From Diadophis punctatus similis (taxonomy: Eukaryota; Chordata; Lepidosauria; Squamata; Dipsadidae), in the NCBI GenBank assembly GCA_023053685.1, contig JALIGW010000026.1, positions 1,953,318 through 2,017,317 on the forward strand: DNA of 64,000 nucleotides, written 5' to 3'. Shown here one piece after another: positions 1 to 9,548 of this stretch. The translations under genes were made by a program, and so were the position numbers. Under the pieces are notes generated by a model that was not told where the DNA came from, did not search any database, and saw only the letters and a program-made list of their open reading frames with translations. Position 1 is the stretch's first letter. Every line of letters begins with the position of its first letter.

Positions 1-82
1 TCCTTCTATGCACAGCTGCCTTTCCTAGCAGATGTGGTTTATGGGGTCCTTCATCCTTTTTGAGCTTGGTTGTTTTCTTGCA

Positions 83-116
83 GACGTTTCATTACCCAAC
101 CAGGTAACATCATCAG
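83..116 (-). ncRNA. hammerhead-like motif, copy 1
   Basis: On the minus strand: CTGATGA, a hairpin (GTTACC paired with GGTAAT, loop TGGTTG), then GAAAC and GTC. The order matches the hammerhead core of CUGANGA, stem II, GAAA and cleavage triplet. One extra base lies between CTGATGA and the stem, so activity is not assured. Confidence 0.5.
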
Positions 117-218
117 TAGTAGGAAGGAGCGGGGTTTATGGAGAGGAGGAGGAGGAGGAAGAGGAGGAGGAGGACTGGCAGGTCTTTCATGTTCTCTGAG
201 CTTGGTTATTTTCTTGAA

Positions 219-252
219 GACGTTTCATTAGCCAACCAGGTAACATCATCAG
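219..252 (-). ncRNA. hammerhead-like motif, copy 2
   Basis: CTGATGA, GAAAC and GTC are intact on the minus strand. Stem II carries a substitution that weakens pairing, so this copy is probably decayed. The upstream GCA can pair with bases after GTC only partly. Confidence 0.4.
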
Positions 253-319
253 TGCTAGTGAGTGTGGAGTTTGCTCCCTGTTTATATACAATTGCTCTAA
301 GCCTGGTTGTTTTCTTGCA

Positions 320-353
320 GACGTTTCATTATCCAACTAAGTAACATCATCAG
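320..353 (-). ncRNA. hammerhead-like motif, copy 3
   Basis: The core boxes CTGATGA and GAAACGTC are intact on the minus strand. Two substitutions reduce stem II to about three pairs. It is followed by TGCAAG as in copy 1. Confidence 0.4.
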
Positions 354-467
354 TACTAGGAAGGAGCGGGGTTTATGGAGAGGAGGAGGAGGAGGAGGAG
401 GAGGAGGACGACGATGATGACAACTGGCAGGTCTTTCATGTTCTCTGAGCTTGGTTATTTTCTTGAA

Positions 468-501
468 GACGTTTCATTACCCAATCAGGTAACATCATCA
501 G
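468..501 (-). ncRNA. hammerhead-like motif, copy 4
   Basis: All core boxes are intact on the minus strand and stem II (GTTACC with GGTAAT, loop TGATTG) pairs fully. The bases before CTGATGA are GCA, as needed for a short stem I, but the bases after GTC read TTCAAG here, which spoils that pairing. Confidence 0.48.
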
Positions 502-569
502 TGCTAGTGAGTGTGGAGTTTGCTCCCTGTTTATATACAATTGCTCTAAGCCTGGTTGTTTTCTTGTAG

Positions 570-605
570 GCGTTTCATTATCCAATGGTAGGTAATCATC
601 ATCAG
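570..605 (-). ncRNA. hammerhead-like motif, copy 5 (degenerate)
   Basis: The fifth core in the array keeps CTGATGA and GAAAC but has extra bases in the stem II loop region, and the GTC position is mutated to GCC. It is listed as a decayed copy that fixes the array's repeat register. Confidence 0.3.
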
Positions 606-631
606 TACATTTGCCCAATGGGCAAAGAAGT

Positions 632-797
632 TATGGGGGAGAGGATATCTGTCTTCCAGTACTTGAGGGGCTGCCCCAAAGAAGAGGGGGGGGTCAACCT
701 GTCCTCCAAGGCACCTGAAGGCAGGAGAAGGAACAACAACAGATGGAAACCAATCAAGGAGAGAAGCAACCTGGAACTAAGGAGGAATTTCTTGACT
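632..797 (+). mobile_element. CR1 LINE fragment (ORF2 C-terminus)
   Basis: The plus-strand translation reads as the degraded C-terminal tail of a CR1 reverse-transcriptase ORF: phrases like FQYLRGC, KEE, LSSKAPEGR, IKERSNLELRRNFL in order. The copy is truncated at both ends, with no 3' terminus. It directly follows the Penelope-like array. Confidence 0.75.
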
Positions 798-1295
798 CAG
801 AACATTTTTTGAGAACAGACATTCCTGTGTGGGTTATTCTTGATCTCTGGGCTGAACTCACACCTTAATGCGTTTCCTGCTGAACTTTGACTGCGGACAT
901 GTGATGCTTGCTGGAAACGAAGACTTATTTGACCCTCGCAACGCTGAAGAAAGATGGAAGAGGAGTGATGGATGGTCTCTGCAACCCAGTAGGAGAGTAA
1001 GTTCACTTGATTTACAACCTCTTGTGAAGCTGGGAAGCTGCTGGTTAGGGTTGAGAGCACCGCAGGAGATGGATTCGGGGGTTGTATGTTCAATCAACCT
1101 GCCTCTCCCCACAGAACTTGAACCAGCCTTGGGCGTTGTGAAGTCACAACTCCCAAAACTTCTTGGGAGGACTGACAATCACAGTTCCAGTCCAACAGGT
1201 TGAGCTCAGGTAGCCTAGCAAGGCAGTTTAAAGCTCATAGTTGCAAGCACTGTTTACACGTACAAACATGTACTGTATAATATGTGAGTAGCTAT
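798..1295. other. no recognisable feature
   Basis: A 111-codon open frame (868-1203, plus) overlaps minus-strand frames of similar length. None resembles a family I know. Probably intron. Confidence 0.4.
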
Positions 1296-1637
1296 AGGCA
1301 GTCCTCGACTTATGACCACAGTTGAGCCGTTGCTAAGCGAGACATTTGTTAAGTGAATTTCGCCCCGTTTCTTGCCACCGTTCTTAAGTGAATCACTGTT
1401 AAGTCAGTCACACGGCTGTTAAGCGAATCCAGCTTCATCATTGACTTTGCTTGTCAGAAACTGCAACCGACATAAGTACATGCCGGTTGGCCAAGCATCT
1501 GAATTTTGATCACGTGTGACCCTGGGGATGCTGCAACGGTCGTAAGTTTGAAAAATGGTCGCAATTCACTTTTTTTTCAGTGCCGCTGTAACCTTGAGTA
1601 GGCCGTTCAATGAACGGTTGTAAGATGAAGACTCCCT
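1296..1637 (+). mobile_element. Tigger-like non-autonomous DNA transposon
   Basis: The left end reads AGGCAGTCCTCGACTTATG and the right end is a degraded inverted copy (AAGACTCCCTCTA). The interior has the family's phrases: GAGACATTTGTTAAGTGA, TGTTAAGCGAATCC, ATTTTGATCACGTG, GGTCGTAAG. Consensus termini in the window are CAGGTAGTCC at TA sites, which suggests the Tc1/mariner-pogo (Tigger) group. No transposase is encoded. About ten other copies are present. Confidence 0.7.
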
Positions 1638-2249
1638 CTAATGGTTTTATATCAATATTAATGGGTTAGGTCTTCTAAACAACAGGAGTCCTTTTGTGTG
1701 GTGGTAATGTTGTGGTATGTGCTTTTGCAGCTTGCGCACAACACGTCACAGCTCGGCGTTTTCTTTTGAGGAAGAAGCGTTAATTGCAATGCTTTTGAAG
1801 CTTCCTAGCAATCAAAGCATTGGATACTTCCAGCAGAACAACAAAGCCACTGCAATCTTGGTCCCCGTTCAGATGTGCAAGGCAGGGTTGCTATGCTTTT
1901 CCGAAAGGGACAGAACCGATTCCATCCCCCTCCTCCCCCCCCCACTCCAATCTCAGTTCAGGATGATTTTAAAGAGAGTTTATTGCCTGAGAGCGGAAGG
2001 TGGTATCGTTCCTTCTGTTCAGCATCGTTAAGGATCCGAGGGAATTGGGGTGGCTGCGCCCCAGTTCGGAGAAGTTTGCTGGCCGCTCTTCTTTGCAATA
2101 GATAATGGCCTCTTCGTTTATGAAGCGTCACGAATGGGCTTTTGGATTTGATGTTTGAAGAAACAAACATGGCCAATACAAAGGAACAATGGTGGGTTGT
2201 TTCCCACCCCCCCTTTGAAGATCAAACATCTGGATATAAAATCCTCGGC
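1638..2249. other. no recognisable feature
   Basis: Non-repetitive to the eye apart from short C runs near 1927-1945. The open frames overlap on both strands and match no known protein. Confidence 0.35.
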
Positions 2250-2775
2250 AGCAGTGTGGGGCAGCAGCCCAAAAAAGCCAATGCAATCCCAGGCTGCATT
2301 TACAGAGGGATGGAATCAAGATCATGTGAAGTGTTAGTACCGCTTTATAAGGCCTCAGTAAAATGTTGCAACCGTTTCGGATCACCACAATATTAAAAAG
2401 ATTGTCGAGACTCTGGAAACAGGGCGGAGAAGAGCAACAAAGATGATTAGAGGGCTGGTGGCTAAAACATACGAAGAAGAAGAACGGTTGCAGGAATTGG
2501 GCTTGCCTAATCTAGTGAAAAGAAGGACCAGGGGAGACATGACAGCAGTGTTCCGATATTTGAGGGGCTGCCACAAAGAAGAGGGGGGCTCAACCTATTC
2601 TCCAAAGCACCAGAAGGACAAGAAACAACGGATGGGATCTAATCAAGGAGAGAAGCAACCTAGAACTAAGGAGAAATTTCTGGAGAAAATGGTATAGAGT
2701 TATCTGCTTAAGCAAGGGGTTGGACTAGAAGACCTCCAAGGTCCCGTCCCAACTCTGTTATTCTGTTCTGTTTTT
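2250..2775 (+). mobile_element. CR1 LINE, 3' end
   Basis: A degraded ORF2 C-terminus (EVLVPLYKA, then MIRGLVAKTYEEEERLQELGL, FRYLRGC) with several frameshifts, followed by the standard CR1 3' end (GGACTAGAAGACCTCCAAGG) and a TTATTCTGTTCTG tail. It covers about 500 bp, truncated at 5' as is usual for CR1. Confidence 0.85.
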
Positions 2776-3311
2776 TACACCTTCGGCTAGCGCTCTGGAC
2801 TCAGCCGCATCGCCTTGAGTTCTCTGCTGTTTTGGGTTTCTCGAATCGGGACCGCCCTGTCCCTTTCCCTCTGTTTTCTATCGTTCGGCTACTTCCTTCC
2901 GTGTGGATGCAGAGTTTCCGTTGTATTTGCTCCGGAGAGGCTGGGATGGTTTCTGATTTTCAATGCCACTGTCAGAAGGCCTAGAAGAGGAGGCTGCATC
3001 TTGCCAAAATGCAACCCAAGACCGGTTCCCCTCTGGGAAAACGAAGCAAATCCTTTCCCACCTTGCTACTTCTGCAAAAACAAAGGAAAAATACACACAC
3101 CTGGGCCCTTTCTCCTCCTTTCCATCTTGGTGTCTCCATGCAAATCTGCTTCGATTGACGCCGAGCCTTCTCTCTTTTCCACCCCCGCCACCATTTGCAT
3201 TAAGATGACTTCAGCAATAAGCTCCTTAGGAAAGGAGGGGGTGGGAGGGGAAGCCGTCTTTCCCGGTTCCCAAGTTATGTCCTTGATATGGGAAGCGTGC
3301 CACAGAAAAGG
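2776..3311. other. no recognisable feature
   Basis: A mixed-composition intron-like stretch. Long overlapping frames exist on both strands (for example 2815-3540 plus), but the plus frame runs into the hAT element, which argues against coding. Confidence 0.35.
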
Positions 3312-3628
3312 GACAGGTCCAGAGGTTGATATTCACATACCTTCTCTACCGGTTCGCAAATGGGAGCGCTCGCTTCGCTCACGCGCGCCACCTCCGCACA
3401 TGCGCACAGCCTCCCGCGCATGCGCTTTACTCGCTTCACTTGCACATGCCACCTCCGCACATGTGCACAGCCTCCCACGCATGCGCTTTGCTCATGCATG
3501 CATCTTCCGCCCATGCGCCTGGCCTCAAAAACATGGCTAAATAGGATTACATCCTATTTACATCCAGTCGCCGCTATCAGTTCGCCCAAACCGGTTCGAA
3601 CCGATTGAATATTGCCTCTGGACAGGTC
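3312..3628. mobile_element. hAT-type non-autonomous element with perfect 8-bp target duplication
   Basis: The element spans 3320-3620 (301 bp), with inverted termini CAGAGGTTGATATTCA and TGAATATTGCCTCTG. The 8-bp duplication GACAGGTC is identical at 3312-3319 and 3621-3628, the hallmark of hAT insertion. The interior is rich in GCGCATGC-like alternating purine/pyrimidine repeats and ACCGGTTCGAACCG near the right end. No transposase. Confidence 0.85.
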
Positions 3629-3692
3629 ACAGCAGCCCAGAGGCAAGGCCCTTAAACCGAAGGGCCAACGCTAAACTAAAGCCTCAATCCTC

Positions 3693-4224
3693 AAAACCCA
3701 CCGAAGGGTTAGATAGTAAGGAGGCAGCACTAGAATAGCAGTTTATATATATACCTAGAAAGGGAGGGGGAAGGTTATTTGTATAGCTATGATACAGGAA
3801 ATATATAAGTTTAAAAAGGGCATCGGTAATTAAATGATGTAGGGGTATATGTTACTAGTCTGTTAAATGTAAGACAAACTATGATTAGAATCACTCAGGG
3901 AAAGGTTAAGAGGGAGAAAGAGGAAGTAGGAAAGGGAAGGGATGGGAGAGGGGAGGAGGGAAGTAGGATGGGGGAGAGAAGGAGAAAGGAGGTAGAAGGA
4001 AGAGAGGGAGTCAGAGAGAGGGGAGTGTTAGGAAATGAGGGAAAACAGACTGGCAAATAGAAGTATAATGGTGCAAAATTAAGATATTAATTGATGATAT
4101 ATTGGATAGAAACGTATAATTATGTTTTAATGTTTTGACATGATCTAGAGTATATGTATGGATGTGTATATGGAAATTGTGGAATAAAAAAATTAAAAAT
4201 TAAAAAAAAAAACCCACCGAAGGG
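3693..4224 (+). mobile_element. 5'-truncated L1 insertion with 16-bp target duplication
   Basis: AAAACCCACCGAAGGG occurs at 3693-3708 and again at 4209-4224. Between them lies about 500 bp of L1 3' untranslated sequence with a long purine-rich AGGGAGGA stretch (3900-4030), ending in an AATAAA-containing A-rich tail. Poly(A) plus a long target duplication are typical of L1-type retrotransposition. No ORF2 sequence is included. Confidence 0.85.
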
Positions 4225-4499
4225 AAGGACGTCTGTCTCAATGAGCAGGATCTCTTCTCTTGGCAGATTCTCTGAAAGTAGCAGTTGTGCTGCACTGTCA
4301 TTTTTATTTTATTTTTGCAATTTGTGTTCTCCTCCCGACCGAAGACGCCAAGACTGATAACCGAGACATCTCTAAAGTTAAACCAATTATCTTCTGATCA
4401 TCACTTCCAGGAGGTGGAAGAACCAGAAGCGGGGGAACAAGAAGTAGGTTGGGTTGCGTGTCTAAGGCTGACATCAGCGATGCATAAGGTAAATCTTGG
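4225..4499. other. no recognisable feature
   Basis: A short stretch between the L1 insertion and a CR1 copy. Nothing recognised. Confidence 0.3.
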
Positions 4500-5106
4500 C
4501 TTAACGCCACTAACTGTGAAAAAGATCTTGGAGTTCTAGTAGACAATTGCGTAAAGATGAGCCAGGAGTGAGTGGCAGCAGCCTAAAAAGCCAACACAGT
4601 CCTAGGCTGCATTAACAGAGGGATTGAATCAAGATCACCTGAAGTTCTTAGTACCACTTTACAAAGCCTTAATAAGACCACACTTGGAATACTGCATTCA
4701 ATTTTGGTCACCTCACTATAAAAAAGATGTGGAGACTTTAGAAAGAGTGCAGAGAAGAGCAACCAAGATGATTAGGGGACTGGAGACTAAAACATACGAT
4801 GAACAGTTGCAGGAATTGTTCCAATATCTGAGGGGCTCCTACAAAGACAAGGGATCAACCTATTCTCCAAAGCCCCTGAAGGCAGGACAAGAAGCAATGG
4901 ATGGAAACTAACCAAGGAGAGAAGCAACCTAGAAATGTGGAACAACTTGCCTTTAGAAGTTGTGGGTGCTCCATCACTGGAGTTTTTTAAAGAAAAGACT
5001 GGACCGCCATTTGTCTGAAATGGTATGGGGTCTCCTGCTCGAGCAGGGGGTTGGACTAGAAGACCTCCAAGGTCCCTTCCAACTCTAGTATTCTATGTTC
5101 TGTGAT
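4500..5106 (+). mobile_element. CR1 LINE, 3' end (longest ORF2 remnant)
   Basis: The frame at 4624-4911 reads as CR1 ORF2 C-terminus with few lesions: LVPLYKALIRPHLEYC, IQFWSPHYKKDVETLERVQ, RRATKMIRGLETKTYDEQLQ. It is followed by the noncoding 3' end (GGACTAGAAGACCTCCAAGG) and the TATTCTATGTTCTG tail. Small deletions relative to sister copies remove part of the middle. Confidence 0.88.
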
Positions 5107-5845
5107 TTGTGATCCATTGTGGCTTCTTTCAAACCTGACATGAAGCCTTGGCTTCTGCAATAGTAAGCCCAAAGCAAAGAGAGCTCTGTGCTTAGTGTCA
5201 ACAGCAGACCGAGTCTATAAACCAAACTGTGCAATGCGCAAGGAAAAAAATTCCAATTATTTATTTGTGATCAGGAAGCATTGCATCGCAGGGAAGATTA
5301 AAATTAGCCTGGGTGGGGAGACGGCCTGGGATCTCCAAAGCTGTTTTGCTTTCATTTGGACGTAAACGATCAGCTATTAGAACTGATATGGCAATCTATT
5401 TTCCCCGCCTGCCTGCCAGCTGTCGAGGTGCAGACTGTAGCCAAGTTACCGGTGGCTGATGACTTGCTTATGTTTTTTACCCGAGCACAAGCGAGGCTGA
5501 GATGTTTATTAGGAGATTATGGGACAGCTTGCCAAGAAGTGCCGTTAAGTGCAAATTACATCAAGATTAAGGTAGCGGTGGACGAAAGCCGTCCTCTCTC
5601 TTGCAAAGAACGCCTGGATCTTTGGAGATTGAACAATGCAGAAATGTGGACCATTTGAGGTTTATTTTGGGAAACGGTGCAGGTAATATTTGCTGCGTAG
5701 GTGAAGAACAACATAAAAATTGAATTTTAAAAGTTGAATTTTGGGGTGTGAAGGGAGAGACTTGAGATAGGTGTGTGGAATAAAAAGTAGACTGGGTCCA
5801 GAATGAGGATCAAGTAGAAACATGAGTGAAAGGCACAAAGCAATG
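5107..5845. other. no recognisable feature; one 100-codon open frame
   Basis: A plus-strand frame at 5356-5658 is open for 100 codons without low-complexity sequence. It resembles no family I know and has no convincing splice or start signals. It could be a conserved noncoding segment or an old repeat. Confidence 0.3.
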
Positions 5846-6148
5846 AGAGGGTTGAGTAGGGTTGGGTTGGGTTGAGTTGGGTTGGGTTGGGTTGAATTGA
5901 GTTGGGTTGAGTTGAGTTGAGTTGGTTGAGTTTGGTTGGGTTTGGTTTGGTTGGGTTTGGTTGAATTGAGTTTGGTTGGGTTGGGTTAGGTTGGGTTGGG
6001 TTGGGTTGAATTGAGTTTGGTTGAGTTGAGTTTGGTTGGGTTGGGTTGGGTTGGGTTGGGTTGAATTGAGTTTGGTTGAGTTGAGTTGAGTTGGTTGAGT
6101 TTGGTTGGGTTTGGTTGAATTGAGTTTGGTTGGGTTGGGTTGGGTTAA
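5846..6148. repeat. (GGTTG)n pentanucleotide minisatellite
   Basis: About 300 bp built from GGTTG, AGTTG, AATTG and TTTGG pentamers. A higher-order block containing GGTTGAATTGAGTTTGG recurs several times, which shows block duplication and not only slippage. The G-rich strand is the plus strand throughout. Confidence 0.95.
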
Positions 6149-6240
6149 TAAATGACTGAATAAGGAAGGAATGCAAGGCAAAGCTAGGAAGGAAGAGTGA
6201 ATGATTCAAGAGGAAGGGTGAGATGGAAACAGCTGTATAG

Positions 6241-6574
6241 TACAGGTAGTCCTCAACTTACAACAGTTCATTTAGTAACCGTTCAAAGTTACAACAGCAC
6301 TGAGAAAAGTGACTTATGACTGTTTTTCACACTTACGACCATTGCAGCATCCCTGTTGTCACGTGATCAAAATTCAGACTCTTGGGAACTGACTCATATT
6401 TATGATGGTTGCAGCGTCCCAAGATCATGTGATCCCCTTTTGCAACCTTCTGACAAGCCAAGTCAATGGGGGAAGGCAGATTCACTGAACAACCCTGTTA
6501 CTCACTTAACAACTGCAGGGGTTCACTTAACACTGTGGCAATCGTGGTTGTATGTCAAGGACTACCTTTATTGA
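6241..6574 (-). mobile_element. Tigger-like element, nearly complete
   Basis: TACAGGTAGTCCTC at the left and GGACTACCTTTA at the right form the inverted termini beside TA. The order of interior motifs is reversed relative to the copy at 1.3 kb. It is one of the most complete copies. Confidence 0.8.
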
Positions 6575-6654
6575 AGACATCCTGAAAAAAAGGGGAGGTG
6601 GGATATCTAAAGAACAAAAGACCATTCATGAAGCAATGTGTGAAGAAGGTGGGA

Positions 6655-6710
6655 AGAGTTCCACTGGTTAACTGTTCTCACTGTCAGGAAATTTCTCCTT
6701 AATTCTAGAT
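6655..6710 (-). mobile_element. CR1 LINE fragment
   Basis: A short piece reading TTCCACTGGTTAACTGTTC then CTGTCAGGAAATTTCTCC, the antisense of the CR1 RRNFLT...INQW segment. Truncated at both ends. Confidence 0.65.
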
Positions 6711-6999
6711 AGATCCAGCCAATGTTGTTTTACTTTTTCAGATTAATCCAGGAGATATTACTTTCCTTTTTCGATGTGACTGTGGTGGATTCTTTTATTT
6801 TCAATTTCCCAATTTACATTTGAATATCCCTTTATCTGCATTGCAACACTGATATGCCCGAATCCTCAACTAGTATGGCTCACAATTGAAACCAATGCAA
6901 ATGCAATAAATAGCTATGTGCATTAGGGAAAGGGCATTTTATAAAGCACAATACATGGGTTAATTTGAGGGGGAAAAATAGGCATATTGTGTGAAGTCC
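6711..6999. other. no recognisable feature
   Basis: An AT-rich, unrecognised stretch between two CR1 pieces. Confidence 0.3.
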
Positions 7000-7278
7000 T
7001 GAGTGGAAGCTTGTTAAAGAGAGATCCAATTTAGAAGTAAGGAGAAATTTCCTGACATTGAGAACAAGTAAGTACTGGAACAGCTTCCTTCCAGAAGTTG
7101 TGGGTGTGCCATCACTGGAGGTTTTAAAGAAAAGACTGGACCGCCATTTGTCTGAAATGGTATGGGGTCTCCTGCTCGAGACTGGACTGGGATGGTATAA
7201 GTTCTTCTGCCTTGAACAGGGGGCTGGACTAGAAGACCTCCAAGGTCCCTTCTAACCCTAGGATTCTATGTTCTACAG
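7000..7278 (+). mobile_element. CR1 LINE, 3' end
   Basis: The last part of ORF2 (SFLPEVVGVPSLEVLKKRLD, RHLSEMVWGLLLE) and the 3' noncoding end with GGACTAGAAGACCTCCAAGG and TTCTATGTTCTA. A roughly 30-bp insertion in the GLLLE region separates it from the other copies. Confidence 0.85.
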
Positions 7279-7439
7279 AACTGTCCTGCAAACCAGCAAT
7301 TGTCCCAAATAGGACTTCTGGCTTTTTCTTTGACAACCTCTTTGTTGAGATGTTTTTTTATGAGCAACCTAGCTGATCGCCTAAGGAAACTTAAAAATCA
7401 CCTCCAGGCAACTGAAGGGGCAGAGTAGAGAACATAATT

Positions 7440-7625
7440 TTGGTTTCTATGGAGATTCTCGGTCATCCAGGTCATGGTTGTCCCAAAGGTGCTTTTTCAA
7501 GAGGCAACTGGACTTTCTGGTTTTTCTTTGAAGTCATTTCGCTTCTCATCCGAGAAGCTTCTTCAGCTCTTCAGAGGCACCTTTGGGACATCCTAGTTTT
7601 GACTTGCATAACCATCCATCCCCAG
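7440..7625 (-). mobile_element. Penelope-like repeat, second family
   Basis: Antisense copy of a repeat with the phrases GAGGCAACTGGACTTTCTGG and TCATCCGAGAAGCTTCTTC. The GGTGCTTTTTCAAGAGG / CAGAGGCACCTTTGGGAC flanks are partly inverted copies of each other (AAAGGTGC / GCACCTTT). It contains a hammerhead-like motif. Class assignment rests on that motif. Confidence 0.45.
7533..7566 (-). ncRNA. hammerhead-like motif, second family
   Basis: On the minus strand: CTGAAGA, one unpaired A, a perfect 7-bp stem II (GCTTCTC with GAGAAGC, loop GGAT), GAAA, then TGAC where other copies have CGTC. The stem sequence is unrelated to the 0.1-kb family although the boxes are shared. Confidence 0.5.
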
Positions 7626-7891
7626 TGAAAGCATTTCCAGATGCCAAAGAAGAGAAGATGCTACAGATATTGTTTTGGTCTGGTAGAATAGGAAGAATTG
7701 AACATTTTGCAATATGTAGATTGATCAGCTGCAAGGAATCAGAGTCACTCGGAAATAAGCATTAGTCCTTGAATTATGACTACAATTGAGCCCAAAATTT
7801 CCATGGCTAAACAAGACAGTTGTTAAGTGAATTTTGCCCCATTTTATGACCTTTCTGGCCATAGTTGTTAAGTGAGTTACTGCAGTTTTTA

Positions 7892-8135
7892 ATAGCAATA
7901 GCACTTAGACTTATACACCGCTTTACAGTGCTTTGCAGCCCTCTCTAAGCGGTTTACAGAGTCAGCCTCTTGCCCCTAACAATATCTGGGTCCTCATTTT
8001 ACCGACCTTGGAAAGATGGAAGGCTGAGTCAACCTTGAGCCTGGTGAGAATCGAACTGCCAAATTGCAGGCAGCCTGCAGTCAGCAGAAGTAGCCTGCAG
8101 TACTGCACTCTGACCACTGTGCCACCGAGGCTGGC
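7892..8135 (-). mobile_element. tRNA-derived SINE with LINE2-like tail, inserted in a Tigger-like element
   Basis: The minus strand starts with a tRNA-like head (GCCTCGGTGGCACAGTGG) and a B-box-like GTTCGATTCTCACC. It continues through CTCAAGGTTGACTCAGCC and CCGCTTAGAGAGGGCTGC and ends in TAAGTGCTATTGCTATT. The last part resembles LINE2-type 3' ends. Six other copies are in the window. Confidence 0.8.
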
Positions 8136-8242
8136 GTGTTGGAAACACGGTTGCTAAGTGAATCTGGCTTCCCCATTGACTGCTTGTTTGCAAAAACAAC
8201 CATCATAAATACATACCAGTTCCAAGCATCCAGATTTTGATC

Positions 8243-8533
8243 ACGTGACCAGGGGTGGGTTCCAACTTACCTTGCTGCCGTTTCGCTTCCTCCTGCGCCG
8301 CGTTGTGCAGTAACGAAAAATTTAAAAAAAATCCAAAAAAAAAGATGGTGACTGCATGCACAGTGCCGGAACTCGGCTTCTGCGCATGCTCAGAATGAAT
8401 TTTTTTTTTAAAAAAAGATGGCAGCGCTCACAGACTGATCCGGTTCGGTGACATCATCGTGACATCACCAGCGGGTTGCTACTGGTTCGGTCGAACCGGT
8501 CTGAACCGGTCCGAACACACCCCTGCACGTGAC
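8243..8533. mobile_element. hAT-type element with perfect 8-bp target duplication
   Basis: The element spans 8251-8525 (275 bp) with short termini CAGGGGTG and CACCCCTG. CACGTGAC is duplicated at 8243-8250 and 8526-8533. The duplicated bases are the Tigger-like element's own ATCACGTGAC motif, which proves insertion into that element. The interior includes GAACCGGTCTGAACCGGT. Confidence 0.88.
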
Positions 8534-8622
8534 TCTGTGGGGATGGTTGTAGGTGTGAAAACTGGTGCCGTTGTCACTTTGAATGCTCACCAAACAAACT
8601 CTTGTCAGCCAAGGACTACCTA

Positions 8623-9535
8623 CAGTGTCAACCATGAACCCTAGAATTTCAAATGTCTTGGCCAAAGGCGAAGTTGTCATCCAGCATTTTCAGAAGCGGA
8701 CTAAGCAAACCGAAGTTTGTTTTCCCAATGTTTGGGCTGCATCGGCGCTATAAGCTTCTTGGGATGAAGCGATGTAAATCTTTTAAGCATTTCGACCTTA
8801 TTAGCAAGTTCAATATTTCAATAGCTTTCTCCCTGTGCTTAATCTTCTTTACTGGAAGCTAAACACACGTCGCTCATTTCCCAACTCTGCCTATCCAGGA
8901 GTTTGTCTACTTGTCTTTCTGTTCCTGGGCTTTCAGGCTTGAATCTATCCCCAAAATTTGTCAATATAGTCACTCAGCTGAGATAAGCCAGGTTCGGTCA
9001 CCTTCCTCAAAGGCTCAAGAGAGTATCAGAGCAGCTGCCCCTCCCCCTCCCCCGGGTCCCCAGTTTCTTTCCTTCCATTATGGTTGTTTGAACAAAAAGC
9101 AATTTCCCCAACTCCACAAATTCTGCTTTATTATTATCATCTTTGATCAGTGGACGCGAAGCAATTCTAAGAAGGTTGGCCCAAAAGTCAACTCCGTCGA
9201 AATCAATAGCGCTTTAAACTTCAGTGGAAATAAATTTGGGATGGGAGCATCCATGTGGAATATACCAATAACTCTCTCTCTCTCGGGCATGGAGTGCCCT
9301 GGGTCACCTTTGTCCATGTAGAAATAACCCTTCAAGGAACTTCGGCCTCTCAGTCCAGAGGGGTCTTCGGCTGCGCTGTGAAGCAGAGTGATGGGAATGT
9401 CTGAATGAAAAGCTAGTTAGCTATTTAATGACGGTATTGTAACTCACTGTCAAGGATAGGAGGAAATTAAAAGTAGCATTGATGGGCTCTGTGACAGTCT
9501 GACAGCACCAGTTTACATTGTCTTAATGGTTTCCA
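8623..9535. other. no recognisable feature
   Basis: About 900 bp of single-copy-looking sequence. Frames at 8653-8862 and 8911-9321 are open but match nothing I know. It may be conserved noncoding DNA, which cannot be judged without a comparison. Confidence 0.35.
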
Positions 9536-9548
9536 AAACATGATGCTC

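Larger units (their letters stand above)
45..606 (-). mobile_element. Penelope-like repeat, tandem copies with hammerhead-like motifs
   Basis: A composite unit of about 240 bp is repeated about twice. Each composite holds two half-units that start near GAGCTTGGTTGTTTTCTTG and contain a conserved core ending in CATCATCAG on the plus strand. The core starts at 83, 219, 320, 468 and 570, giving alternating spacings of about 140 and 100 bp. Two (AGG)n tracts (about 142-176 and 377-408) sit between units. The same sequence recurs at 35.7, 49.4, 59.0 and 59.7 kb. Assignment to Penelope-like elements rests on the hammerhead-like core reported for that class; no reverse transcriptase or GIY-YIG domain is present. 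Confidence 0.55.
7761..8622 (+). mobile_element. Tigger-like element split by a SINE and a hAT element
   Basis: Three collinear pieces of one copy: 7761-7891, 8136-8250 and 8526-8622. Joined in order they give the family's usual course, from AGTCCTTGAATTATGAC to AAGGACTACCTACAG. The gaps are filled by a SINE and by a hAT element with its own target duplication, so both arrived later. Confidence 0.8.

Noticed and set aside
5356..5658. 100-codon plus-strand frame
   Set aside because: No recognised domain, no splice or start support, and a chance length; kept only as an unrecognised stretch.
5727..6209. Minus-strand frames of 120-160 codons rich in TQPNP repeats
   Set aside because: They translate the (GGTTG)n array in several phases; open in more than one frame because the repeat has no stop.
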